DNA of 64,000 bases from Pseudomonas moorei (GTDB lineage: Bacteria > Pseudomonadota > Gammaproteobacteria > Pseudomonadales > Pseudomonadaceae): NCBI RefSeq assembly GCF_008801475.1, contig NZ_VZPP01000008.1:62001-126000 (forward strand), read 5' to 3'. The first letter of the stretch is position 1. Each line of letters starts with the position of its first letter. The notes under the pieces were generated by a model that ran no database searches, was not told the origin of the DNA, and saw only the letters and a program-made list of their open reading frames with translations. The position numbers and the translations under genes were made by a program. This document shows positions 35,505-43,614 of the stretch, one piece after another.

Positions 35505-35533
35505 GTGCTGATCCTCCAAAAACGCGCCAGACC

Positions 35534-36556
35534 TCAAACGTGCGACGGGAAGTGCGGCAAGATGTGCTCGCTGAGCTCGTCGAGTATCTCTGCGTAGGGT
35601 TGGCGGCTGACCTTGGGATTAAGCGCGATGTGCGAAATACCGGCAGCCTGCGCTTGCTCCAGGTAATTGCGCAGGCCGTTGCGCCCCGCCCGGAAGCCTC
35701 CCTGAATGCGTTGGAATGGCTGGTCCGGGTTGTCGCTGAGGTCGAAATAGCCACCCAGGCCTAACGGTTTGAAAGCATTTCGGCCTTCGATCTCACGTAC
35801 TTTGGCGTGCCAGCTCTCGCCCATCGAAGCCAATCGCTCGGGGCTTTGCACGCCGGCCAGATAGCCATCGAGGTGTTCGGCCAACCATTCAATGCTCTGC
35901 TGCGCCTGGCCGACTGCGATTGAAGGGACGCGGCCATAGGGCGCTTTCGGCACCAGGTCGAGGTTTCCGAATGAATGACCGAATCGCTCGGAGCGAAAAC
36001 GCGGAAAGTCCTGCTCAATCAGGGTGCGAAACACCGAAAAGGCATCACGGTAACGATCACCACGGGTCTCATAGTCGATACCCAGCATCGGGTAGTCGCT
36101 GAATCGATCGCCAGAGGACAGCCCCAACACCAAGCGCCCTTCGCTCAACTGATCCAGGGACGTTGCTTGCTTGGCCAGATACATGGGCTCGTGGGTAGGC
36201 AGCACGATACCGGTGGTTCCCAGGACGATGCTGCGTGTGGCTGCGGCCAGGAAGCCGATGTAAACCAGGGGTTCGAAGATGTGTGCCACATCGTTGTAAT
36301 CCGGGTCGTAGAAAGGAATGTCCCGCATCCACAGCGCGCCAAAACCCAGCGCCTCGGCGCGTTGCGCCATTTCCACGTGGTCACGCATGGTCGGTGCTGC
36401 TCGGCCGGCGTGGGTTTCGAGGGGCAAAATCAGGCCAACCGTCAGTGCCTGTGGTTTGAACAGACGCTGAAAACCAGGGTGGCGCTCAAGCGAGGGATGA
36501 GCGGTCGGCAGGGCGGCAGGTTGCACGCGCGGCGAGGGTTGGGTGGCGATAGTCAT
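35534..36556 (-). CDS. Luciferase-like (LLM) flavin-dependent oxidoreductase
   Basis: This 340-residue member of the bacterial luciferase-like family has ALTVGLILPLETHAG at strand one, GFGALWMRDIPFYDP, IVLGTTGIVLPTHEP and SEGRLVLGLSSGDRF. It would use reduced flavin to oxygenate a small molecule, or F420/FMN in a dehydrogenase mode. No flavin reductase is adjacent; the old yellow enzyme follows in the same operon. The substrate is unknown. Confidence 0.85.
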   Translation of the reverse strand: MTIATQPSPRVQPAALPTAHPSLERHPGFQRLFKPQALTVGLILPLETHAGRAAPTMRDHVEMAQRAEALGFGALWMRDIPFYDPDYNDVAHIFEPLVYIGFLAAATRSIVLGTTGIVLPTHEPMYLAKQATSLDQLSEGRLVLGLSSGDRFSDYPMLGIDYETRGDRYRDAFSVFRTLIEQDFPRFRSERFGHSFGNLDLVPKAPYGRVPSIAVGQAQQSIEWLAEHLDGYLAGVQSPERLASMGESWHAKVREIEGRNAFKPLGLGGYFDLSDNPDQPFQRIQGGFRAGRNGLRNYLEQAQAAGISHIALNPKVSRQPYAEILDELSEHILPHFPSHV

Positions 36557-36662
36557 GATGGCAGTCTCGGTGAGTGGCGATGACTGACATCTTTATTGAA
36601 TCCTCAATTCGGATAAACAGCAGTTAAAGACCATTACCTGGTCCGCTGAGTCCCTAATGATT

Positions 36663-37571
36663 TCAGGTCTCCCAAGGCACGCCTGGTTCCCAGCGCTCAA
36701 TCAACAGATCAATAAAGGCGCGGACACGCGGGGACAACTGACGCTTGCTCGGGTAGACGATCCGGATGGGGTCGGGCGACGCACGGTAGGGTTTGAGTAC
36801 TTCCACCAGGGTTCCGTCGCGCAGGTCGTTACCGGTGATGTAGGTCGGCAAGTGGATCAGGCCAATGCCAGTCAACGCCGCTTCGCGCATGGCTTCAGAA
36901 CTGTCGATGTTCAGCCGCCCTGGCTGTTCGTATAAATAAAGTCCGGAGGGCGTCTGGTAACGCCAGACACTGGCCTGGCCACTGATGAACGCTATGGTGT
37001 CATGCCCGACAAGATCAGCAGGCGTGTGCGGTACGCCGCAACGGGCCAGATAAGACGGCGAGGCACAGGTTGCGAACTGCTGCCAAGCCACGGTTCGGGT
37101 TAACAGTTGTGAATCATCTTTTGGCGCGCCAATGCGGATTGCGATGTCGACACCTTCTTCGACAAGGTCGACAAAGCGATCGGTAAACCAGACGTCTGCG
37201 CGAAGTTCAGGCCACTGTTTCAGATAAGCATCCAGAATCGGCAGGATATGGCGCTGACCGAAGGAAAGGGGGGCGGTGAGTTTGAAAGTGCCGGTCGGCC
37301 GCCCACGGCGCAAGGCCATGGTTGCTTCCACCTCATCGAGATCCTCGAGAATTTGCTTCCAGCGTTCATAGGCAACCCGCCCCTCGTCGGTCAGGCTCAG
37401 CTTGCGCGTCGTGCGATTGAGAAGCCGTGCTCCCATTCGACCTTCAAGACGAACGATACTTTTACCTACCGCCGATCGGGTCAGACCGAGTGAAGCGGCT
37501 GCCGAGGTAAAACTTCCAGCCTTCACAGCCGAGACAAACGCAGCGATGTCACCGAATCGGTTGGCTTCCAT
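36663..37571 (-). CDS. LysR-type regulator
   Basis: This 302-residue protein has the N-terminal helix-turn-helix FGDIAAFVSAVKAGSFTSAAASLGLTRSAVGKSIVRLEGRMGARLLNRTTRKLSLTDEG and a C-terminal effector domain of the DsdC/YafC-like subgroup. It lies 106 bases upstream of the LLM monooxygenase on the same strand and probably regulates that operon. The start at 37571 (MEANRF) fits the domain; the frame upstream is leader. Confidence 0.9.
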   Translation of the reverse strand: MEANRFGDIAAFVSAVKAGSFTSAAASLGLTRSAVGKSIVRLEGRMGARLLNRTTRKLSLTDEGRVAYERWKQILEDLDEVEATMALRRGRPTGTFKLTAPLSFGQRHILPILDAYLKQWPELRADVWFTDRFVDLVEEGVDIAIRIGAPKDDSQLLTRTVAWQQFATCASPSYLARCGVPHTPADLVGHDTIAFISGQASVWRYQTPSGLYLYEQPGRLNIDSSEAMREAALTGIGLIHLPTYITGNDLRDGTLVEVLKPYRASPDPIRIVYPSKRQLSPRVRAFIDLLIERWEPGVPWET

Positions 37572-38080
37572 GGGGCGCTCTACTCCAGTGGCTACGCGTG
37601 GTGGCGGGAAATGACGTCCCAACGACTGGTTTTTGCTGTCAGCCCGGACTCACAAAATTATCACCCAGCCAACGAGGCAGTGTCTCAAAGTCAAAACTGC
37701 TGTCGAATCAAGTTTTGTCTCCTGTTGATGGGGCCATCGAGGGGGGCTGTCGGTCATCTCATCGGGTTACCTGACTTGCGAGCCCACCTTTCGCTGCTAC
37801 GCTTAATCGGTCGGAGCTGTCCGCGCAAGGCGACATGTTTCGCTCCCCGGATCCCGCTGATCCTGGGCCCATCACGCCACCTTCCATTTTCAGCCGCCGC
37901 TGCTGCCGACCGTGCCAGGCCACATTGCGGTCTGCGCTCAAAACCCATGCACATGTGTTGACCCGAGAAGGAACGGAGCAACGGGCGTGATTTTTCACGA
38001 CCTCATCAATCATTGGCAGGCCACAACGACGGCTCAAACGGGAATTCGCATGTCCTCAGGCATTCTCTGGAGAAGCTGCC
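37572..38080. other. Gene-free region; possible dispersed repeat
   Basis: About 500 bases lie between the divergent LysR and enoyl-CoA hydratase genes. Short open frames on both strands over 37740-37990 have low-complexity, Arg/Ser-rich products and no ribosome sites. The block at 37740-37990 looks like non-coding repeat DNA of the kind scattered in Pseudomonas genomes, which I cannot confirm without a genome search. The promoter of 38081 must lie at the right end. Confidence 0.35.
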
Positions 38081-38920
38081 ATGAGACATCAACAGCAAAT
38101 CAAGCTCACACGTATCACGCCCGAATACTGGCGGGTCACGTTCCACAACCCGCCGTACAACATCTATGGTCCGGAAACCATGCCGCAGTTGAACGAGGTG
38201 GTCACCGCCATCGAGTCCGATCCGAAGCTGGTGGTCGTGGTGTTCGACAGCGACGTGCCGGACTTCTTCCTCACCCACTATGACTTCGTCCCCCCGCTGA
38301 CTGACACCACCAGTCTGCCCAACGGCCCGACCGGCCTGCCACCGCTGCCCGACATGCTGGTGCGGTTGAGCAAGGCACCAGTGGTGTCGATCGTCTCGAT
38401 TCGCGGTCGCGCCACCGGTGTCGGCAGCGAACTGGCCCTGGCCAGCGATATGCGCTTTGCCAGTCGCGAGAAGGCCATCCTCTCGCAATGGGAAATCGGC
38501 GCCGCACTCGTGCCCGGTGGTGGCCCCATGGCCCGTCTGCCAAGGCTCATGGGACGTGGTCGGGCATTGGAGGTGCTGTTGACCGGCAATGACATCAACG
38601 GCGAACTTGCCGAGCTGTACGGCTATGTCAACCGCGCGCTGCCCGACGCAGAGCTGGATAAATTCGTCGACACCATGGCCCGTCGTATCGCCCGGTTCGA
38701 CAAACAGTCGATTACGGACATCAAGCACCTGGTCGACGCCGCCAGCCTTCCGCCCAAGGAGGCCATCGCGGCTGAATGGGAAGGTTTCATCGGCTCGGTG
38801 AAACGTCCAGCGGCGCAAGCCCGCATCAAACAGCTGATGGAGCTTGGGCTGCAGGAAAAAGCCGACGTCGAGAAACGCCTGGCTCACTACACCGGCACCT
38901 TGGGTGAGGAGTCGAAATAA
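38081..38920 (+). CDS. Enoyl-CoA hydratase/isomerase family protein
   Basis: This 279-residue crotonase-fold protein has VSIVSIRGRATGVGSELALASDMRFAS, holding the oxyanion-hole turn, and GGGPMARLPRLMGRGRALEVLLTG. The position of one catalytic Glu is occupied by the segment WEIGAALVPGGG and the second acid is not obvious, so hydratase activity is uncertain. GGAGAA precedes the ATG. There is no adjacent acyl-CoA gene; it stands alone between a gene-free region and a palindrome. Confidence 0.8.
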   Translation: MRHQQQIKLTRITPEYWRVTFHNPPYNIYGPETMPQLNEVVTAIESDPKLVVVVFDSDVPDFFLTHYDFVPPLTDTTSLPNGPTGLPPLPDMLVRLSKAPVVSIVSIRGRATGVGSELALASDMRFASREKAILSQWEIGAALVPGGGPMARLPRLMGRGRALEVLLTGNDINGELAELYGYVNRALPDAELDKFVDTMARRIARFDKQSITDIKHLVDAASLPPKEAIAAEWEGFIGSVKRPAAQARIKQLMELGLQEKADVEKRLAHYTGTLGEESK

Positions 38921-38943
38921 TGACCCCCTAGGTGCTTAAAGAA

Positions 38944-39005
38944 GGCGCAGCCACGAGTACTGCTCTGGAAACGTTCCGTACACAGCAGATCTCACCGGCT
39001 GCGCC
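38944..39005. repeat. Inverted repeat GGCGCAGCC/GGCTGCGCC
   Basis: Nine-base arms at 38944-38952 and 38997-39005 enclose 44 bases just downstream of the enoyl-CoA hydratase gene. With the palindrome that follows, it fills the gap between convergent genes. Confidence 0.45.
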
Positions 39006-39013
39006 GTCACAGG

Positions 39014-39038
39014 TATAGCGCTCCACTGGAGCGCTATA
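39014..39038. promoter_or_regulatory. Perfect 25-bp palindrome
   Basis: TATAGCGCTCCA and TGGAGCGCTATA are perfect 12-base arms around a single C. A one-base centre suits a protein-binding site or, with some opening, a bidirectional terminator between the convergent genes ending at 38920 and 39101. Confidence 0.6.
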
Positions 39039-39100
39039 TTTAGTGCAGACAATCGGGCCAGTGCTCCATGACGCTCTTGTAGCGTGTGTAAAAGCCTTGT

Positions 39101-39487
39101 TCAGATCCACACATCATTCGTGGCGGTGCGCTCGCCACCTTCGTGGCCGGTATTCAGAACGCCCCGTGGCTCGATCATCATCAGCCTGGCTTCACCCTCC
39201 GCGGCCGTCCTGTGTTCCATGCCGCGAGGTACTACATACAGTTCGCCCGGGCCGACGAACACGCTGCCATGGGGCAGGTCGATGCGCAGTACGCCCTCTA
39301 GCACCAGGAAGGCCTCGTCGGTTTCCGGGTGGGAATGCCAGATGAACTCGCCTTCGATACGCACGACCTTGAACTGGTAGTCGTTCATTTCGGCGACGAC
39401 CCGTGGGCTCCATTGTTGGTCGATCAGCGCAGCCTTGTGCGCCAGGTTGATGGCTTGCAAAGGCGCAACGTTCGGCAGATTGGACAT
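39101..39487 (-). CDS. Small cupin-domain protein
   Basis: This 128-residue cupin has metal motif FIWHSHPETDEAFLVLEG (two His, Glu) and a second motif GELYVVPRGMEHRT. It resembles the mannose-6-phosphate-isomerase-like cupins of unknown function. It lies 47 bases downstream of an AraC regulator on the same strand and is probably regulated by it. Confidence 0.83.
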   Translation of the reverse strand: MSNLPNVAPLQAINLAHKAALIDQQWSPRVVAEMNDYQFKVVRIEGEFIWHSHPETDEAFLVLEGVLRIDLPHGSVFVGPGELYVVPRGMEHRTAAEGEARLMMIEPRGVLNTGHEGGERTATNDVWI

Positions 39488-39534
39488 GTCGGATCCTCGA
39501 TCAAATGAGAGTCCTCAGGCTAGCGGAATGCGGG

Positions 39535-40383
39535 TCAGCGACGCTTGTACGATCCTGCAAGTTGGCCGTGCGTGCGCAGGCGTTCGAGCCAGCGCGAGGG
39601 CGGTACGCCGTAACAGCGGGTGAAGTGGCGGGTCATGTGGGCCTGGTCATGGAAACCGGCTGCCAGCGCGGCATCCACCAGGGTGAATCCATCCAGGATC
39701 AGCGCACGGAATTGATCCAGGCGGCGCAGGGTCACGAATCGATAGGGGCTGGTGCCATACAGGACCCTGAAATCCCGCGACAGGCTCCAGCGCTCGCGCC
39801 CGCTGGCATGTTCGAGCATTTCCAGGGTGATGCCCTGGTGCAGGTGCGCCAGGATGAAATCCCTGGCGCGTTCGGCGGCCCGGTAATCCAGCCGCTTGCG
39901 CCCGCGGGGCTTGCCGGCGACGGCCCTCAGGGCCATTGCCAGGTCGAACAGCGCGTCCTGTTCTTCCAGCGCTTCGAGCGGATGATCCATTGCCTGTACG
40001 AACGTTTCGCTGGCCTGGTACAGGCGTGGATCGTTCGACAGCCCGCCGGCGATGTACGGCAACGGTTCTCCGCCGAGCACTTGCTGAATCAGGGCTGGAT
40101 CGACATAGGCCATGCGATAGCGAAAGCCGGCTTCGGTGCCGGCCATGCCGTCATGCAGTTCGTCGGGATGCAGGACGAGGGTATTTCCCGGCAGGCCATG
40201 GCGCAGGGACTTCCTGTAATGGAAGCTCTGCACGCCCGAGAGGGTTCGTCCGATGGAATAGGTGTCGTGACGATGCGGATCATAGCCATGACCGCCGAAC
40301 CAGGCTTCGATTCTTTCCACTCGTCCGGGTTGGGTATTGCGCAGGACCCAGTCGGACGCTGGGAGTGGTGTCTCTCGATCCAT
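39535..40383 (-). CDS. AraC-family regulator
   Basis: This 282-residue protein has an N-terminal AraC_binding cupin sensor (HGYDPHRHDTYSIGRTLSGVQSFHYR) and a C-terminal double helix-turn-helix (GITLEMLEHASGRERWSLSRDFRVLYGTSPYRFVTLRRLDQFR and TLVDAALAAGFHDQAHMTRHFTRCYGVPPSRWL). I chose the ATG at 40383 (MDRETPLPAS); the frame upstream reads into the lipoprotein spacer and is not protein-like. It precedes the cupin gene. Confidence 0.86.
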   Translation of the reverse strand: MDRETPLPASDWVLRNTQPGRVERIEAWFGGHGYDPHRHDTYSIGRTLSGVQSFHYRKSLRHGLPGNTLVLHPDELHDGMAGTEAGFRYRMAYVDPALIQQVLGGEPLPYIAGGLSNDPRLYQASETFVQAMDHPLEALEEQDALFDLAMALRAVAGKPRGRKRLDYRAAERARDFILAHLHQGITLEMLEHASGRERWSLSRDFRVLYGTSPYRFVTLRRLDQFRALILDGFTLVDAALAAGFHDQAHMTRHFTRCYGVPPSRWLERLRTHGQLAGSYKRR

Positions 40384-40555
40384 GGGAGTATCCGCAAAGG
40401 TGTGCCTCACGTCGGCGAACGTCAGCCGACAGCACAACGATACCCTTGAATCGTGGTGTGTGGCCAACAACGTGCAGGCGTCGGGATGCCCGGACCTGGC
40501 GGCAGTATCCGGATGACTTGCGTGGCGAAACCGCAGAAAGACCAACGGGTGGTGG

Positions 40556-41008
40556 CTACTTCGCCGCCGCTGCCGGCTTGATATCTCCGCAGAAAATATC
40601 GACGTTGCCATCGGTCGCCGCCGTCCGCACGACGATGGAGTAATCGCCGGCAAGCAGGGTAGACAGCGGGACCGGTGCGCTCCTGGAGAACGACCAGCCG
40701 CGTACGGCCTGGCGTTCGGTGTTGACCTTGTCGTTCATGGCATAGGCGACGGGCCCGGGTTTTTCGCAACTACCCTTATTGATGAAGGAATAGAGGCGCA
40801 GGGGCAGCGAAGCTCCGTTGGGAACGCCACTGATGAAGAAGCTGAGGCCGGTCTGCTTGCCCCAGTCGGACAAGGCGACATTGCCAATCTGGCCGGTGTT
40901 CTGCCGGGTGGCCACCAGCGTGACGGACGCGCTCTGGTTGGATGAGGTGGTGCAGCCGAACAGACTGGCCGTGGCCACGAGCGCTGCAAGTGAGTGTCTG
41001 AATTTCAT
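40556..41008 (-). CDS. Lipoprotein of unknown function
   Basis: This 150-residue protein has a lipoprotein signal: MKFRHSLAALVATASLFGC, with lipobox LFGC at Cys19. The mature part is Ser/Thr-rich with SVTLVATRQNTGQIGNVAL and ends in VDIFCGDIKPAAAAK. AGGAGG 6 bases upstream fixes the ATG at 41008. I do not recognise the domain. It stands alone between an AraC gene and a palindromic terminator. Confidence 0.78.
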   Translation of the reverse strand: MKFRHSLAALVATASLFGCTTSSNQSASVTLVATRQNTGQIGNVALSDWGKQTGLSFFISGVPNGASLPLRLYSFINKGSCEKPGPVAYAMNDKVNTERQAVRGWSFSRSAPVPLSTLLAGDYSIVVRTAATDGNVDIFCGDIKPAAAAK

Positions 41009-41114
41009 TGCCAACCTCCTGCACAGAAGAACCGCAATGGGTGATTAAGGGGTATAGCTCATTAATCGCTGTCCCGGGACTGCAATGCTGTCCACTCAAG
41101 GTCGAACACTGACA

Positions 41115-41144
41115 TGTGGCGAGGGAGCAAGCTCCCTCGCCACA
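41115..41144. terminator. Terminator palindrome, twin of 15002-15031
   Basis: The arms TGTGGCGAGGGAGC/GCTCCCTCGCCACA match the earlier site exactly; only the two central bases differ (AA). It lies 9 bases after the stop of the permease at 41154. Confidence 0.75.
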
Positions 41145-41153
41145 GATTAATGA

Positions 41154-42515
41154 TTACGACGCTTGCTTGAGCACCGGCGCACGTTTGCCGAGCTTCATCA
41201 GCCAGAAGTAGCTCAACGCGGGCACCAGCAGCCCCACCAGCCAGGCCAGGTCGACGCCGTCGAGCGCCGTGGCCACCGGACCGACATAGAGCGTGGTGTT
41301 CATGAACGGAATTTCCAGGGCGATCGCCAGCACAAAACTGCCACAGGCGATCCAGTTGACCCGGCCATAGATCCCGTTGAGGTCGAAGATGTCATCGATC
41401 CGGTACTGACCTTTGCGCAGGCAGTAGTAGTCCACCAGATTGATCGCCGTCCACGGGATCAGGAAGTAGCTCATGAAGAAAATGAAGTTGAGGAAGAAAG
41501 TGATGAAGTCGTCCTGACTGATGGTGCACAGGGCGGTGGCCACCAGGCTGATCACCAGCATGAACAGACCGCGCACCCGCGGTGTCACTTTCAGGCGGGC
41601 GAAGGGTTCGATCACGGTGATGGTCGACATGAAGGCGCCATACAGGTTGAAGACGTTGATCGACACCTGGCCGTAGACGATGAAGGCGAACAGCAGCAGG
41701 GCACCACTGCCGAACAGCCCGGCGACATGGCCGCCGACGTTACTGGAGAAGTCGCCGATGCCGACACTCAGGATCGCCCCGAGAATCATCATCCACGCAC
41801 CGCCGCTGACCGTGCCGGCGTAGCTGTACCAGAACACCTTGGCGGTCGGCGTTTGGCTGGGCAGGTAACGCGAGTAGTCGGCGACATACGGCGCATACGA
41901 CAGCTGCCAAGTAACGGCAATGCTCACGGCCACCAAAAACTTCGACAGCGAGAACCCGGTCGGCAGCCATTGCTCGGCCGGAATCGACAGTTGCAGGGCG
42001 AACAGCGTGGCGACGACGAACACCAGCAGCGAAAGAATCGACAGCAGCTTCTGCAAGCGGTGAATCAAACGGTAGCCATAGAGCGCGACGACGAAGCACA
42101 AGGCGCCGATCAGGCAGATGTTGCCATTGGCGGGCAACGGGCTGACCGACTCCATCGCCTGGGCGGCGAGCAGGGTGTTGCTGACGAAGAACCCCAGATA
42201 GATCAGCATCACGAACAGCAGCGGCAGCACCGCGCCGAGCACGCCGAACTGGGCCCGGCTCTGGATCATCTGCGGGATGCCCAGTTTCGGTCCCTGGGCG
42301 GAGTGCGAGGCCATGAATATCGCCCCGACCAACGAGCCGATGATGATCGCCAGGGCGCTCCAGAACAGGTTGAGCCCCATCACCACCGGCAGCACACCCG
42401 AGGCGATGGTGGTGATGTTCATGTTGGCGCCGAACCAGATGAAGAACAGTGAGCCCGGCTGGCCATGACGTTCGGCTTCGGGGATGAAATCGATGCTTCT
42501 TTTTTCAACGTGCAT
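41154..42515 (-). CDS. NCS1-family permease (CodB/cytosine-allantoin type), copy 1
   Basis: This 453-residue protein has 12 hydrophobic segments. NCS1 features are FIWFGANMNITTIASGVLPVVMG in segment one, GIPQMIQSRAQFG after segment two, and YVADYSRYLPS in the middle loop. Such permeases import nucleobases, hydantoins or related N-heterocycles. The ATG at 42515 is preceded by AGGAG, which overlaps the end of the isochorismatase gene, so the two are coupled. A paralogue at 47978-49390 shares the same layout. The substrate is unknown. Confidence 0.87.
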   Translation of the reverse strand: MHVEKRSIDFIPEAERHGQPGSLFFIWFGANMNITTIASGVLPVVMGLNLFWSALAIIIGSLVGAIFMASHSAQGPKLGIPQMIQSRAQFGVLGAVLPLLFVMLIYLGFFVSNTLLAAQAMESVSPLPANGNICLIGALCFVVALYGYRLIHRLQKLLSILSLLVFVVATLFALQLSIPAEQWLPTGFSLSKFLVAVSIAVTWQLSYAPYVADYSRYLPSQTPTAKVFWYSYAGTVSGGAWMMILGAILSVGIGDFSSNVGGHVAGLFGSGALLLFAFIVYGQVSINVFNLYGAFMSTITVIEPFARLKVTPRVRGLFMLVISLVATALCTISQDDFITFFLNFIFFMSYFLIPWTAINLVDYYCLRKGQYRIDDIFDLNGIYGRVNWIACGSFVLAIALEIPFMNTTLYVGPVATALDGVDLAWLVGLLVPALSYFWLMKLGKRAPVLKQAS

Positions 42516-42520
42516 GGCGA

Positions 42521-43198
42521 TCACTCCTGAGTCCGGACGAGGTGGGTTTGCAGTCGGGCGATGGTGCTTTGCAGTTCATGGGGCTGATGGGCGAACTGGT
42601 CCGGGTGCTCGGGATTGAGGCTCACGTAGTCACGGTTTTCCAGGGCACGCCGGCATTCGCCGGTGCTGAGGATTTCGAGGGAGTAGACCCAGTTAGCCAT
42701 GATCAACAGCGCCGAATAATGCCCGGCCTGAGTGGTCGTGGTGCAGGCATCGCTGACCAGGCGAATGTGATAGCCGAGGGCAAAGGCATCGAACACCGTG
42801 GTCAGCACGCAGACATCGGTGAGCACGCCGCCGATGATCAGCGTGTCGACGTCCAGTGCCTTGAGCCGGGCATCGAGGTCGGTACGGTGGAAGGCGCTGT
42901 AGCGGCCTTTGTCGACGATGGCTTCACCGGGACGCGGGGCGAGGCTCCGGATGATCTGCACTTGCCGTGTGCCGGCGCGATAACCGCTTGGGCCGCCGTC
43001 GGCCGCGCGGGGTTCGCCGCGTGGCAGATCACTGCCGTCGGCCTGGTTGATATGGCGGGTATAGATAACGGGGACCCGCTGCTGGCGGGCGCTTTCGAGC
43101 AGTGTGGCGGTGTTGGCCAGCACCGAATCGAAGTGTTCGAGGACGAAACCGTCCTCCTGTTGCATGTCGATGATCAACAGTGCGTTTTTATTGTTCAT
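42521..43198 (-). CDS. Isochorismatase-family amidohydrolase (RutB-like)
   Basis: This 225-residue cysteine hydrolase has the D-K-C triad: Asp in LLIIDMQQEDG (residue about 11), Lys in VDKGRYSAFHRTDLD and Cys in GGVLTDVCVLTTVFDAF. Relatives include RutB, nicotinamidase and N-carbamoylsarcosine amidohydrolase, all of which cleave amide or carbamoyl groups. AGGTTTG lies before the ATG at 43198. It precedes the NCS1 permease and follows the LLM monooxygenase, in the order monooxygenase, hydrolase, permease found in pyrimidine degradation. The real substrate is open. Confidence 0.87.
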   Translation of the reverse strand: MNNKNALLIIDMQQEDGFVLEHFDSVLANTATLLESARQQRVPVIYTRHINQADGSDLPRGEPRAADGGPSGYRAGTRQVQIIRSLAPRPGEAIVDKGRYSAFHRTDLDARLKALDVDTLIIGGVLTDVCVLTTVFDAFALGYHIRLVSDACTTTTQAGHYSALLIMANWVYSLEILSTGECRRALENRDYVSLNPEHPDQFAHQPHELQSTIARLQTHLVRTQE

Positions 43199-43331
43199 AG
43201 AGCAAACCTGATCATGGGCCGGACACTGTTGCGTCCAGCCAGCCCGATAAACACCGGGCCGAAGCACAATGCACCGCAAACGCGAGGCTACCGCCCGACG
43301 CCGAGGTACGTGGATTCCTGTTGGGGAGTGC

Positions 43332-43484
43332 TTAGTGAACTATTTGCCAGAAGCCGTTCTGCTTGGCCGAAACACTGGCGCGCAGACGCTTGAAATGCAG
43401 GTGCGAAGCGGTCCATTCACCGCGCAGGTAAGCCCGCGCGGCGCCGGAGGGTAGGGCGAGTGATTGGAGACGACCATTGAACAT
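43332..43484 (-). CDS. Possible small protein, 50 residues
   Basis: This minus-strand frame reads like protein (AARAYLRGEWTASHLHFKRL near its centre) and starts with an ATG 9 bases after AGGG. It lies in the monooxygenase-to-isochorismatase gap after a REPIN, on the same strand. It is rich in Arg, His, Trp and Lys. I cannot assign a function, and it may be a remnant. Confidence 0.4.
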   Translation of the reverse strand: MFNGRLQSLALPSGAARAYLRGEWTASHLHFKRLRASVSAKQNGFWQIVH

Positions 43485-43496
43485 GGGAATCAACCC

Positions 43497-43597
43497 TGTA
43501 GGAGCGAGCCTGCTCGCGAAAAACCTGAGAACACCGCGGGGTGTCTGACCCCCAGCGTTATCGTTGACGAACATCGCGAGCAAGCTCGCTCCTACAG
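43497..43597. repeat. REPIN
   Basis: TGTAGGAGCGAGCCTGCTCG and its inverted half GCGAGCAAGCTCGCTCCTAC enclose about 55 bases, 18 bases downstream of the LLM stop. Confidence 0.85.
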
Positions 43598-43614
43598 ACA
43601 GCAACGCCGAGGAC

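Noticed and set aside
38928..39110. Minus-strand 60-codon frame over the palindrome
   Set aside because: It crosses the inverted repeats and has no ribosome site; its composition is not protein-like.
41163..42452. Plus-strand frame of 429 codons opposite the NCS1 permease
   Set aside because: The product is a string of charged residues, typical of the antisense of a membrane protein.
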